This document shows positions 11,169-22,990 of a DNA stretch of 64,000 bases, one piece after another. Source of the DNA: Proteles cristata cristata (taxonomy: Eukaryota > Chordata > Mammalia > Carnivora > Hyaenidae); assembly GCA_017311185.1 (NCBI GenBank), contig JAESUZ010005092.1, positions 124,001 through 188,000 of the forward strand. Direction: 5' to 3'. A program made the translations under genes and the position numbers. The notes under the pieces were generated by a model. That model was not told where the DNA came from and ran no database searches. It saw only the letters and a program-made list of their open reading frames with translations. The stretch's first letter is position 1, and each line of letters opens with the position of its first letter.

Positions 11169-11387
11169 AAAATCTGATGCCATTTTCATTCTCAGTTTTT
11201 TGTATGTGATTTTTTTTCCCTCTCTGGAATTACTTAAGATCTTTCGAAATCTTTCCTTTATGTATGGTGTTCTGAAATTTCACAAGTGATGTGCTTTTAT
11301 TCAAAAAGTGTTGTATACTTGGTAAGCTCCTTTAATTGGAACAGTTGTGTCCTTCAGTTCTGGGAAATTTACTGGCAGTATTTCTTT

Positions 11388-12334
11388 CTTTCTTTTTTTC
11401 TTAAATAGTTTATTGTCAAGTTGGTTTCCATATAACACCCAGTGCTCGTCCCAACAAGTGCCCTCCTCCATGCCTATCACCCCCTTCCCCTCTCCCCCAC
11501 CCCCACCAGCCCTCAGTTTGTTCTCAGCATTCAAGAGTCTCTCATGGTTTGCCTCTCTCCCTTTCCCCCATCATTTTCCTCCTTCTTCTCCCCCATAGTC
11601 CTCCATTAAGTTCCTCTAATCCTCCTAAACGTGCAAACATATGGTATCTGTCCTTCTCTGCCTGACTTATTTTGCTCAGCATAACACCTTCTAGTTCCAT
11701 CCATGTTGCTACATATGACCAGATTTCATTCTTTCTCTTTTCTTGATCCATTTCTCAGTTGATGGACACTTAGGCTCTTTCCATGTTTTGGCTATTGCTG
11801 AGAGTGCTGCAATGAACATTGGGGTACATGTGCCCCTATGCATCAGCACTCCTGTATCCCTTGGATAAATTCCTAGCGGTCTATTGCTAGGTCATAGGGA
11901 GTTCTATTGTTAATTTTTTGAGGAACCTCCACACTGCTTTCCAGAGAGGCTTCACCAGTTTACATTCCCACCAACAGTGTAGGAGGGTGCCCATTTCTCC
12001 ACATCCTTGCCAGCATCTAGTCTCCTGATTTCTTCATTTTAGCCACTCTGGCTGGTGTGAGGTGGTATCTAAGTGTGGCTTTGATTTGTATTTCCCTGAT
12101 GATGAGTGACACTGAGCATCATTTCATGTGTCTGTTGGCCATCTGGATGTCCTCTTTGGAGAAATGTCTGTTCATGTCTTCTGCCCATTTCTTCACTGGG
12201 TTATTTGTTTTTTGGGTGTGGAGTTTGGTGAGTTCCTTATAGATTTTGGATACTAGCTTTTTATCTGATATGTCATTTGCCACTATCTTTTCCTATTCCA
12301 TCAGTTGCCTATTAATTTTATTGATTGTTTCCTT
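11388..12334 (-). mobile_element. 5'-truncated carnivore L1 with 15-bp TSD
   Basis: The 3' end is at the left (TTCTTAAATAGTTTATTGTC). It continues through 3' UTR and the last part of ORF2 and further upstream than the other copies, to about 12334. The direct repeat TGGCAGTATTTCTTT is at 11373-11387 and 12335-12349. The ORF2 frame is broken (for example, the block around 11730-11760 is shortened compared with the copies at 4558 and 59110). Confidence 0.93.
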
Positions 12335-12639
12335 TGGCAGTATTTCTTTGAAACAATTTTCCCTACCATTTTGTTGTTGTTGTTCATTCTTTTTGGAATT
12401 CCTATTAAGCAGATATTAGGCCTCGTGGACTGATCTTTTATTGTGTTATCTTTCCTTTACTAGTGTCCATTTCTTCATCTTTTTTGTTGAATGGTTTAAG
12501 GAAACTAGACGTAATATTTAAAATTTTAAGGACTTATTACTGGTCTCTGATTATTTAAGAAGATAGCAGGTTATCTTTCTTCATTCTCTGAAGTCATTAA
12601 TTATCACTTTTTTAAAATTTTCTCTTGCTTTATTTCTTT

Positions 12640-13108
12640 TTGTTTTGTTTTTTTTTCTTTTTTTTTTTTTTTACAAATAGTTTATTGTCAAATTAGTTTC
12701 CACATAACACCCAGTGCTCATCCCCACAAGTGCCCTCCTCCATGCCCACCCCTCCTCCCCCCACATCCACCAGTCCTCAGTTTTTGTCAGCATTCAAGAG
12801 TCTCTCATGGTTTGCCTCTCTCCCTTTCCCCCACCATTTCCGCCCTTCTTCTCCCCCTTGGTCCTCTGTTAAGTTCCTCCTAATCCTCCTATACGTGCAC
12901 ACATATGATATTTGTCTTTCTCTGCCTGACTTATTTTGCTCAGCATAACACCCTCAAGGTCCATCCGTGTTGCTACACATGGCCAGATTTCATTGTTTCT
13001 CATTCCCATGTAGTATTCCATGGTGTAGATAAACCACATCTTCTTGATCCATTCGTCTGTTGATGGACACTTAGGCTCTTTCCATGTTTTAGCTCTTGTG
13101 GAGAGTGA
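12640..13108 (-). mobile_element. 5'-truncated carnivore L1
   Basis: A long interrupted poly-T precedes ACAAATAGTTTATTGTCAAA and the L1 3' UTR. It covers the last part of ORF2 and is cut at GTGGAGAGTG near 13108. It is closely similar to the copy at 4558, including the CACCCTCAAGGTCCATCC wording. Confidence 0.9.
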
Positions 13109-14387
13109 TTAGATAGCAATGTTCTAAAGCTGGAATAAGAAAGAAGACTGCAGGTTTCACCTTCAGAATACAGTGTCCAGTTAATTCTTCCTGGTTTGAG
13201 TCTGGCACCCCATGCACAGCCTCCTCTGTGCCTAGCGTCCCTGAGATGGAGGCAGTCTGATCCAATCCATCCAGAGAATCTATGTCTATCTCCCAACAGG
13301 GTGGAGCATGGCAACTGCTTTGCGGCACATGGTGTTGGTTTTACTCTTGCCTTGTTGGTACTTGATGATTCTAATATCTTAATCTTTCATGGGCTCTTCA
13401 GGTCGATTAGTTCTCTCTTCACTGATTTCTCCTCCTGAAGATGTTTGGGTTTTACTTGACTCTGCCCTGCTAAGAGCACTCCTATCTCTGCTTTCTGGAT
13501 TCATCTGTTGTGGTTCTGCTTTCCAGATGTCTTCCAGTCTCATAAGAATGGGACTTGTTTATGTTATTTTTTCTTGTTCTTCTTGTTCTGCAATGTTTTT
13601 CAATAAGAGACTCCCTTTATGAACACAAGGACCTTATGTGTCAGAGAATGAGTGTATGAGTTACTGAAATTTATCCCAACATAGTCCTTAGGACTAGGCG
13701 ACCATGTAAATTGTTATCCAAACTGGGGCACTTCACAATCCATCTTGATGAGGGAAGAAGTTTCCATGCTGAAACAACAGGTGTACACTTGGACTGTGCA
13801 GAAAAAACTGGGATATATGTTCACCCCATATAGAATTCAAACTTGTCCTTAATCACTAGAGTACCAACTTTATATATGTTTATATAAGTAAATACACACT
13901 CAAATGTGTATATATTTTTTTTTTAAGAAAAAAACATATCCTTTTAAAAATTATTCTTTGATGTAGTGTGCAGTGTCCTTCATCTTGGCTTCTGGCATGA
14001 ATCCATAAGGACTGGACTAGACAATGAGCTGAAAGGCAGCCATTATGCTGTGCTCAAAATGCCCCCCCTTCTGACTCATTATCCTTTTTAGACCAGACTT
14101 GTTCATTTCAACTCCTCCTTCCCTTTGGATGGATTATGTCTCAGGAGACTCCTTAGTGCCTCTTGCACACTGACCTTGAAAGGTTTGCCCCACCGACCTT
14201 CCTTTCATACCTGGAGGTGTTTGAATCATAATGGATTTAGCTTAGGGTTTCAAGCCCAGACTTCTGTGATTGTCATGCTTGTATTGTGCCTTGGGATCTG
14301 TGGGGAAAAAAGGGATGGCAACAAGTTGAATTCACAGGTCCTTTTAGGAAGTTTATACCAGGCAGACATAACTTTGTTACATTTTCT

Positions 14388-14388
<1 letters not shown>
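13109..14388. other. Unassigned sequence, possibly old L1-derived in part
   Basis: No recognised gene. Overlapping frames at 13000-13440 have no recognisable domain. Confidence 0.3.

Positions 14389-14434
<46 letters not shown>
14389..14434. repeat. (AC)n microsatellite
   Basis: About 23 uninterrupted AC units. Confidence 0.98.
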
Positions 14435-14435
<1 letters not shown>

Positions 14436-14520
14436 ATTATATTATACTGGGACTTTGAAGCTCTTATTTCGTATCTAGCTCCCAGGCCCATATCACCATT
14501 CCTCAATTCAAAATAGGTCA

Positions 14521-14660
14521 GTTTATTTAATTCAGATGTATTTCAACACACATCAGTGCCTACTGAATGTCAGACACTAGGCGGGGAATAAATACGTGAA
14601 GGTGAATTCTTGCTATCAGGGATGTTATAGTCTAACTGGGTGTAGATGTAAGAGGGTCAA
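14521..14660 (-). mobile_element. Probable L2 fragment
   Basis: CAGTGCCTACTGAATGTCAG, ACACTAGG and ATGTTATAGTCTAACTGGG follow the antisense L2 order (a tract like 'gcctactatgtgccaggcactg' then 'agtctagtgggg'). Confidence 0.4.
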
Positions 14661-15467
14661 TATTTTTGAGACATCTTACTTAGAGGTAGTTCCTTTCATA
14701 TAGACAGAGGGAGAAGAAAGACTCGCTTCTGGTGTGGGAGGAAACAAGTTGGGGGTAGAAAGAAGAAGCTCCCAGAGGAGTTTGGGAAAAACCTAGAGCA
14801 GGAAACATCTTCCTTACTCTACATTTTCCAAGCCATAGCCTGAGAAAATTGTAAGACCCTTAGAGATGTTTCACTTTCGCTGTTGTGCTTGATAACATGA
14901 TGCTAGGTGAGGGAGAAATATATATTAGAAGTGGTTGGGGAAGTGTCCATATAGCTGGACCTGAGATAGTTTCCAGTACTCCAGGGTCCATGCATAACAT
15001 CTAGGAAATCAGAGGCTCCCAAGTGTCTGGAGGGGGAGTGGGTATGCAAGTGCTAGAGAAGTGATAGACTGAGGAGGAGGACAAGGAAGCCATAACCTCC
15101 TTGGCATGCTCCAAATGGACTGGACAGAATCAGTCACATGGTAGTAAATGCCAGTATAGTACTTAGTGGCCAGACCAGGCCAGCTATTCTTAAGAGTATC
15201 TCATTCATCACAATCATGGTTGGATCTATGCTCAAGTTGGAGATAAGAGACAAGCCATGAGCTGGTAGATGGTGTGGTATATCCTCATTAGACAGTGGCC
15301 TAGAACAAGAGTACAGGGAAACGGGTTGGAGAACACAGAAGTCATATGAAGTGAGGCATTGGATAGGAGAAATACATGGCCTCAAAAAAGAGCTGGTTTG
15401 GGCATGAATGTGGGTCTGTGGGATTGTGATCAGAAGCATTTCCTTGGCCTTCATGGTTGGATGTTGC
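14661..15467. other. Unassigned sequence
   Basis: No gene or confident repeat recognised. Confidence 0.35.
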
Positions 15468-15521
15468 TTTAGTTTCCTATTACTGCTGTACCAAATTACC
15501 ACAAACTTAGTGTATTGTCTA

Positions 15522-15741
15522 TTTTTTTTAATTTTTTAAAAATTTATTTCTAGGAGAGAGAGAGAGACAGCGTGAGCAGGGGAGGGTCAGAGAGAGAGGG
15601 AGATACAGACTCTGAAACTGGCTTCAGGCTCTGAGCTGGCAGTCAGCACAGAGCCCGACGTGGGGCTCGAACCCACGAACTGCGAGATCATGACCTAAGC
15701 GAAAGTCGGACGCTTAACCGACTAAGCCACCCAGGCGCCCC
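15522..15741 (-). mobile_element. Young SINEC_Fc-type SINE with perfect 14-bp TSD
   Basis: Very close in sequence to the copy at 9611, including GGCAGTCAGCACAGAGCC and GCGAAAGTCGGACGCTTAAC. The direct repeat TAGTGTATTGTCTA at 15508-15521 and 15742-15755 is perfect. Inserted inside an MLT1 LTR. Confidence 0.97.
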
Positions 15742-15942
15742 TAGTGTATTGTCTAATAGGTCTGGAGACGAGATGTCCAAAATGGATCTGACTGGGCTAA
15801 AATCAATATGTCGGCAGAGGTGCAGTCTTTCTGGAGTTTCTAAGGGAGAATCCCATTTCTTGCTGTTTTCAGCTTCTAGTGACCATGGAATTTTAGCTTG
15901 TAGCCTCTTCCTCCATCTTTAAGTCCAGGAACATAGGGCCAG

Positions 15943-15944
15943 AT

Positions 15945-15987
<43 letters not shown>

Positions 15988-16043
15988 CTATAATTTATTG
16001 TCAAATTGGTTTCCATACAACACCCAGTGCTCATCCCAAGTGC
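15943..16043 (-). mobile_element. Very short L1 3' end with expanded ATTT tail
   Basis: An (ATTT)n run of about 11 units at 15943-15987 precedes about 55 bp of L1 3' UTR (TAATTTATTGTCAAATTGG, CACCCAGTGCTCATCCC). The tetranucleotide run is best read as the L1 poly-A tail after slippage. The MLT1 LTR resumes on the right. Confidence 0.85.
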
Positions 16044-16315
16044 CTTTATTTCTCATGATGCCATATCTCTGCTCTTCTGCCTCCCTCTTATATTTACCTT
16101 CATGATTACATTGGGCGCACTGGATAATCTAGGATAATATCGCCATTTCAATGTCAGCTGATTAGCAACCTTAATTCTGTCTGCAGCCTTTAGTTCCCTT
16201 TGCCATGGAACCTAACATATTGGCAACTTTTGGGACTTGAACCTGAGTATCCTCAGGGGAAGGCATTGTTCTAACTACCACATATATTCTCCCACAAGGC
16301 CACACGCACGACTGT

Positions 16316-16660
16316 AAAGTAGCAGGTACATGTCTGACTTATGGCTTTAAGGAAGAGGTGGCAACTTAGCTGTGTTTTGAAAGAAAGGCAGAGGTTAGCG
16401 AAGTTGGGAGAAGAGAGTGAACTCCAGGTAAGGGAGAAATGTGAGCAAAGGATCAGACTTGGGAATGTGAAGAACAGAATGCAAGGCAGTGTGATGACAG
16501 CTGTAGGTACCTGTGGGGAAGTGGGGAGATGGGATTGGAAATGATGGTAAGGGACAACTGGTTAGTGCCTTGAAGTTTAGATGGAGGACACTGGAAAGAC
16601 ATTGAAAGCTTGCACAGGATCAGGTAAGGAAAGACCACAAAATACATATGTAAAGATATG
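16316..16660 (-). mobile_element. Probable L2 fragment
   Basis: Purine-rich text such as TTAAGGAAGAGGTGGCAAC, GTGTTTTGAAAGAAAGGCAG and CAGAATGCAAGGCAGTG follows the antisense L2 order. It is strongly diverged. Confidence 0.4.
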
Positions 16661-17263
16661 TGGTTGGTCATTAAACCATTTGGTTCCCCTCACTCAGGCA
16701 ATCTTTGATTTTATGCTCATGACCTCTATTGAAATTGTCCAGTAAGACTCACTCTCCATGATTTACCAAAATGTAGTTGTAGAAGCCCATTTTGTAGTTT
16801 CCCAAAGATGTGGACCCATGTGATGAACTTTCCTTGCACTGAGTGCCAACGTTTGTCTCTTGACATTTATGGACTTCCTAACTTAGACACCGTGAACTAT
16901 ACCAGCTAGTGATTTGTTGTTTGTTTGTTAGGATTCCATGAAGCTCAGAGCCAAAAACTAAATAAGCAGGTGCCTTAATTCTCTCTCTTGTACATTTATA
17001 TATTTTCTAATTCCAAGTGGTCTCCAGTTTTTCTTTTATGTCTCTGTTAAGGATAATGCTCTGAATTCCAGTAGCTGATGAATAAAGATATGGAGGATTG
17101 TGTATGGGCTAGACCAGGACATGGCGCACATAACTTCTCATAGGCCACTGACTAGAATTCAATCACCTACAGCGCCTCCACCTAACAAGGGAAGCTGGAA
17201 AATGTAGACTTATTATGTGCTGGGAGAAAAGGAAACTTATTTCATGAATAGTTAGTCAACCTC
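16661..17263. other. Unassigned sequence
   Basis: AT-rich, no gene or confident repeat. Confidence 0.35.
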
Positions 17264-17669
17264 TGTTATTATGGACTGAATGTCTGTGTCCACACAGAAT
17301 TCACGTAGTGAAGCCCTCACTACCACTGTGAAGATACTAGGAGGTGTGGCCTTTGGGAGTTAATTAGGTTTAGATGAAATCATGAGGGTGGGTCTTTATG
17401 ATGGCATTAGTGTCCTTATAAGAAGACACTAAAGCATCTTTTCTCTCTCCCCACTATGTGAGGATACAGCAAAAAAAAAAAAAAAAAAAAAGACAGTGGC
17501 CTGCACACCAGAGAGAGAGCCGTCCCCAAGAAATGGAGCCAAATCATCCAGCACCTTGATGTTAGACTTCTTAGCTGGTCCAGAGCTGTGAGAAATAAAT
17601 TTAATTTTCTGTGGTTTAAGCAGCCCATCTAATGGTATTTTGATATAACATCCTGAGCCAACTAAGACA
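17264..17669 (+). mobile_element. MLT1/MST-like (ERVL-MaLR) LTR with internal A21
   Basis: It begins TGTTATTATGGACTGAATG and ends GAGCCAACTAAGACA, the expected TG...CA ends. Internal landmarks are GGCCTTTGGGAGTTAATTAG, AGTGTCCTTATAAGAAGAC and TGAGAAATAAATTTAATTTTC, with the LTR poly-A signal. A run of 21 A (17471-17491) lies where the consensus has only a short AG-rich word. Confidence 0.78.
17471..17491. repeat. Poly-A run inside LTR
   Basis: 21 uninterrupted A within the MaLR LTR. No SINE or L1 body adjoins it. Confidence 0.95.
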
Positions 17670-18837
17670 TTTGCCTATCTCTCCTCTAGTTACCAGGCAC
17701 CCATTTTGTTCTTTCCACACATGAAAGACACTCTCCCAAAGAGAGGCCATCCAAAGCCTCACCCAGTCATGCCCTCAAACTCCGAGTGCAAGATCTCTGG
17801 TTGATGCTATGCATTTGTCTCCCTTAGGTCTGCAGGTGGTTCCTGTGGACCTGTAAAGATGATTGTCATGCCCCCTCCCAACTGCCAGCAAGCCATGTGC
17901 AGCAGGGACTGGATACTTCACAAAAAACTCTCATTTATCAAAGGGAAAGGTTGGAACCACATGTGGCTGGTCCAGAGCAAGAAGGGGGTTTTGTCGGAAG
18001 TGGGGTGAGGTCTGTCACTGCCCATCAGTGGGAAAGTTTCTTGAATTGACCTGACTCGGATTTGGGTGAAGAATTTCCTTGTTCATTGTGCCCTATGAGT
18101 CCCACTCTACCCTCTGTGAGAGTCTACTAAATCCCTTTCCTCCACAGCCCTCTGAAGTGGGCTTTGGGAGGATGCCCCTTCTTGAGGGCTGTAGAGCTTT
18201 CCTGGCCTGGAACCAGATCACACAAATCTGGGCAGTCACAGACTTCTTTGGGAGGTAAAAAAATCTCAAAAACCCAATCAATTCTTTTCTTGTCTCTTTG
18301 CTACCAGGAAGTCCCAAGTACCAGGAACCATGCTGCAAATCCTTTCTAGTGCAAATTCCCTGATCTGGCTTATTTCTTTGCATCCTTGTCTCAATTAGAT
18401 GCCATCTGCAAAAATATGTTTTGGTGGAAAGGCACCTCTCCTTAATCTAACCTTTATCTCAGGGTAGGGTCTTGCTGGGGCATATTTCTTTAAAATTTTC
18501 TTTGTTCTTAGCTATGACTATCTGGGGACTTGAAATGGTAAGCTTTTCCAATCTTTAGAGGTTCCAAATTCAATCTCTTTCTACCCCTTCCCTCTCTTCT
18601 TATTAAAAGCCAAAGGTTGTCTGGGTCTTTTCTCAACTACTCCTCTAGAGCTCCAAGCTCATGATCCATTGTACATGATCTGCCTTGGCATGTAACAGTT
18701 TTAATGTTTTGCCATAGAATATTATGGGCTTCAGAGAGTCCTCTCTGCCTGCCACCTGATCGCTAAGCCAATACTGTGTATTTTAGGTTTTTGTTATGCC
18801 AATATTCCTCTCCAAGTTACCAACTTCTATGTTGAGT
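17670..18837. other. Unassigned sequence
   Basis: No recognised repeat or gene. Confidence 0.35.
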
Positions 18838-19210
18838 AAGGCTAGCTGCTGTAACGAATAATCCTCCAAATTCCAGTGGCTCATCATATCAGGAATCTCT
18901 TTCTCATGTAAAGTTCAAATGGGTATTTCCAATCATCAGGTGGTTCTTTCACAAGCAGAGATCAGGGACTTGGGTTCATTTCACTTTGGGGCTTCAGAGC
19001 CCTCTGTATGTTGCTGGAAGATGGAAAAAGAGTTTGGATGGTCAGGTCAGGGAGGTACCCATGGGCCAGCCCTGGAACTGGCACACACATTTCTCCTCAC
19101 CTTTTATTGGCTAGAACTCAGTCATTCCTATTTGCACAGGAGGTTATACCGAATTGCAAAGGGGGTTGGGAAATGCAGTCTAGTTTATATCTAGTAAGAA
19201 GAAGAAATGA
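18838..19210. other. Possible old interspersed repeat
   Basis: The opening (GGCTAGCTGCTGTAACGAAT, CCAGTGGCTCA) has the flavour of an old mammalian repeat ending, followed by GGCTAGAACTCAGTCATTCC. I cannot name the family. Confidence 0.3.
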
Positions 19211-20649
19211 GTTTGATGAAGAGTGAGTCAGATTTTCCAAGCATCTTTACTTAACTGCCTTGTGCATGTGCTTTAATATTATGACTTACTTTGGATCTTT
19301 TTGGAAACAGGCATGTTATAAATTAATTTTAAAAGACACACAATCCTTGTCTCTTCTTCCAAAAATTTCCCCACCATAAAATATAAGACAGGGAAAAATT
19401 ATTTAATGGTTTGTTCTCAGTTTGAGAAGCCTATCAGTTTGGATGGTCAGACCATCGAAAGCCTGCTGAGCACTTAATTCCAGTGAAGAGATTTTTTTTC
19501 CAGGATCAAATTTCTCCTTCCATTTCAATCAGCCTCATTCTTCTGCATCCTCTTAGTCACTGACAAACCTCTCATCTAGCTTGGTTTGGATTCAAGTGTG
19601 AGGCTTTGGTCTGTTTGGTCTACTTTCATTTTGATCAATCACTCTTCCTTGCAGTTTCTTCTTAGACTCACAACTTGCATCCCTTTAGCCCTGTCCCTTT
19701 GCTCCTGATTATCTGGAGTAAAAGAGTGTGAAGACTCTGGTGTCCCAAGATGACCTATCCTGGGCACAACTTTTGGCAGGCTGTGAACTAAGGAGGCCTG
19801 GTGGATGGTAAGATCCCTGTTCTGGGCTCGTTCTCACCCATCCTCCCCTCCACCCTGTCCTTTGGTCTGGCTGCCCTTGTAGCACTCAGGGACGACCCAG
19901 CTGCCTCCTGATGGGCCATCTGCAGGCACATTTGCTTTCTGGCAAACTTCTTTGCATAGCGGCTTTTAAGCATGATTTGTGTGACTCATCCAGGTTTCTG
20001 ATTTCAAATCACATCTTGAATATTTACTGTCCTTCTTTTGTTCACTGTTTTCTGCAAAACTGGAAACCTTTTATTTCCCTCTGTCAATATACTCTTCCTA
20101 GACTTTTACATAATAAAAAGCTTGGGTTTCAGCATTAATCATTGTGATTAATGGGATTCCACTAATAACCTTTTTCTACTTGGGAAGGCTCCAATTATGA
20201 CTATATTTGTGTTTGGCCTTGGGCCAATTTCTAACCCAGTGATCCAGGTTTTCATTGGTTTCATGATTCCACAGCATGGACATTAACCTCTCCTGATCCA
20301 CTTTCTCCTACATATTTCAGGCAGAGACAGTCCTCCAGACCTTCTGCTGACCCACCCTTGGATATAATGAGGCTGGCTGCTTGGGGAGGGAAGGTCTGCC
20401 TCTCTCACATTCGCAGGATGTTCAAACACAAGCCTACTCAGTGATTCTTGATGCTTTCCCCAAAGGTGATATCAAGCCACATTTAGGCTTCATAATTCTT
20501 TGGCTTACCATTCACCCTTATAATTAATAATGGAACCCTGCCAGAAAGTTAAAAAACAATAATGCTCTTCAAGGAGAATTTTCAAAGGACTCTTCAGTTT
20601 AAACTCTTCAAAAGCTCTGGGCTCCTTTCAGACACAGTAGAGGAAATAG
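19211..20649. other. Unassigned sequence
   Basis: No recognised gene or repeat. Confidence 0.35.
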
Positions 20650-20830
20650 GCTGGCTCTTCAGACATAACAGAGGAAAGAACATGGTCTTCAAGGTCAGGA
20701 TTCACTGTGTGACCTTGAGAAAATTATTCAACTTCTGTGAGTCTCAATTTCCTCACTTGTGAAATGGGACCATGTTTATCTATCTTGCAGGAATGGGAGG
20801 AGGATTAAATTGAATAATGTATATAAGGAG
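20650..20830 (+). mobile_element. MIR SINE
   Basis: GTGTGACCTTGAGAAAATTA, TCAATTTCCTCACTTGTGAA and ATGGGACCATG follow the MIR core order. Confidence 0.75.
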
Positions 20831-20834
20831 ACTT

Positions 20835-21770
20835 GTGCTTCCATTTCCAGTAATAAAGCTAAGTAGTCTGAAAACCCTCCTGCTAGAAAATGCCTAGAAA
20901 TGATGAATAGAATATAACAAACATCTTTTCAGATGCCTGAAAAGTAAGAGGAAATTCCCAGGAAATTCTGAAAACAGAGAGGATAATGACAAGGGCTGAT
21001 GATGGTCCAGCAATGTGGGAGGTGGGACTTTACTGTTTCTGGTAAGCGAGGGTTTTAGATTCTGAAGCTCACATAGAGATGGGAGATGAGGTCTTGGGTT
21101 CTTGTGTGGCAGGGAATTGGAACTGAGACCTCCGAAAACATCTGAGGCACTTGAAAGGCTATATACTTGGAGAAATGACAAGATATTATATTCCATGGCA
21201 GAGATACTGCAATGGAATTTATCTGTCTCCTGGGTTCTGAGTGGGGGTAAATTTCCTCCTGAGAATTCATAACAGTATACATTTATAACAGACTCCTTGC
21301 ACAGTTTTGGGGTTCTAATGTATACTGCATGCATGGTCTTGGAAGCCCCCCAGACTGAAAAATGAACATACAACTTGTTCCATGCAGGTGATACCCTCAG
21401 AATGACTACAGTTGCAAATATAAAGCCTTATAAAGCTGGGTAGATTTTTAATTCTGCCCACCTGGTGTTTCCATAGATGAAGCCCTACTAGAATAATCTC
21501 AAAAACCAAAGTACAAAACGCACAAGGAAACCATCTGCCATGTCTAAGAGTCATCAGGCAAAACATATACTAATATCGGAGCCCAGGAACTTCCAATCAC
21601 AGAGCCTATTTGGTGGAGACCATGAAATGAGTATACTAAAAAATCATCAAAGTTATAACAGAAAAGAAGTGAGAACATGGGAAAAGAATAAAGCAGAACT
21701 GGTTAGAAATGAAAAAATGCAGTCATTGAGGTGGAAGCAGTGGGCAGGGTGAAGAGTGGGCTGACCACAG
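20835..21770 (+). mobile_element. Possible ancient repeat block, family uncertain
   Basis: The order GTGGGAGGTGGGACTTTACT, GAGATGGGAGATGAGGTCTT, TACTTGGAGAAATGACAAG, TAGATGAAGCCC and GACCATGAAATGAGTATAC resembles a dispersed mammalian repeat I have seen before, perhaps an old L1 5' region, but I cannot name it with confidence. Confidence 0.3.
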
Positions 21771-22137
21771 TGGCAAGGATATGAGTAAATTCATGTGCTT
21801 CCAATCAGTAGGTGCTCAGAAATTTCCAGCAGTGCTTTTTTGGGAAACATTGAGGTGTTTACTCTCTTTTCATGGTATACTTGGGAGGTGAGAAGGGGTG
21901 ACAAATGGCCAGGTCTATTTTCAGATCAGCAAATGAAACTGTGAGCTGAATGTGTCCTTAGTGCTGCTGACCATGGCTGTGGTAGCGTTTTCTCTCTGGC
22001 TCTTTCTCTTCCATCTCCCTTCACTCTTAGCAACAACAGTGCTTCATGGCATTACACTTGCACCCCACTCCCCCTGCCAGAGTGCCATCCCAGGCAAGGC
22101 GTTACAGATGTGCATACAGCATAGGGTGCTGACAAGT

Positions 22138-22290
22138 GTTTAGGATTAGGAATCAGGAAACTTGGGCTTGAGCCATGCCTCCATCAGTGCAGAGGTATCC
22201 ATAAAATTGGAATCATATCCTCTTATTCTACAGAGTGATTGACAAGACCAGATCGATCCTGTTGTGATAGTTCATTGTACATGGCAAGCC
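22138..22290 (+). mobile_element. Probable MIR SINE, diverged
   Basis: TTAGGAATCAGGAAACTTGG, then GGCTTGAGCC and AAATTGGAATCATATCC match MIR order loosely. Confidence 0.45.
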
Positions 22291-22689
22291 ATAACACAAA
22301 GTTCTGAAGTTGCTATTATGCTACTCATTCCAAGAAATAATTAGAAGACTTAGGGCCTATTTCTCTCATGATTATTTGTTTTCAACAGGAAAGTCTGTAA
22401 ACTAAATGAATAGCCTCCTATGGTGGGAGTTCAGACATTGGTGGGTAACATGGGAAGCCTGTCAGCCTTGGTAACAATCCTGAAATCCCACCAAATAGAC
22501 AATTATCTTCCTCGTTCAATCTGTAGCTCATATATTCCACATATGATTTGGCGGTAAGGTAGTGTGGGGTGATAAGTTTTGGTAAAATGACTCTGCATGT
22601 CAAAATTCATTTTTGAAAGACAGAGTTAGGCTTAGGGAGGAAAAGCGTGTCTCTTCCTTCCTAGCACAACTGAGTTCTCATAGTTTGCT

Positions 22690-22990
22690 TTCTGTTTGTA
22701 TTACCTACTCAGTGAACAGTCATGGTCTTATTCTTTACCAATTTTCTTTTTTCTGCTGGATTGCTGGCCTTTATCTTATTGGTTTTGCAGGTGCTTTTTA
22801 TATATGAAAGGAATTCTGTCTTTATCTGTAATGCAGTTTACACATTTCTCTCCAGTTTTCATTTGTCTTTTAACTCGGCTAATATTTCAAAGATTTAGAA
22901 AGATTTTTACCGAGTTACAACTGGAAGTTAAAACCTCCAGGATTTGTGCCATTTTTATTTTGTCACACGGATTCTCATGAAACTTCTGTG
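22690..22990 (-). mobile_element. Ancient antisense L1 3' fragment
   Basis: TGGATTGCTGGCCTTTATCT, TGCAGGTGCTTTTTATATAT, TTTCATTTGTCTTTTAACTC and ATTTGTGCCATTTTTATTT follow the order of old antisense L1. Confidence 0.6.

Larger units (their letters stand above)
10780..12560 (-). mobile_element. Ancient antisense L1, split by a SINE and a younger L1
   Basis: Three separated blocks read as one old antisense L1: 10820-10956 (GAATTGATAGTTTAAATGGG, TATAGAATTTTCTGTTGGAAA), 11169-11387 (TGGTGTTCTGAAATTTCA) and 12335-12560 (GGAATTCCTATTAAGCAG, ATATTAGGCCTCGTGGACTG). Removing the SINE and the L1 restores continuity. No coding capacity remains. Confidence 0.55.
15468..16289 (-). mobile_element. MLT1-type (ERVL-MaLR) LTR, interrupted twice
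   Basis: It starts TTAGTTTCCTATTACTGCTG and contains CTGGGCTAAAATCAATATGT, GGCAGAGGTGCAG, CTTCCTCCATCTTTAAG, GATTACATTGGGCGCACTGG and CAGCTGATTAGCAACCTTAA, ending near CTACCACA. These are reverse-complement MLT1 landmarks in order. A SINE (15522) and a small L1 tail with an ATTT repeat (15943) are inserted. Confidence 0.72.
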
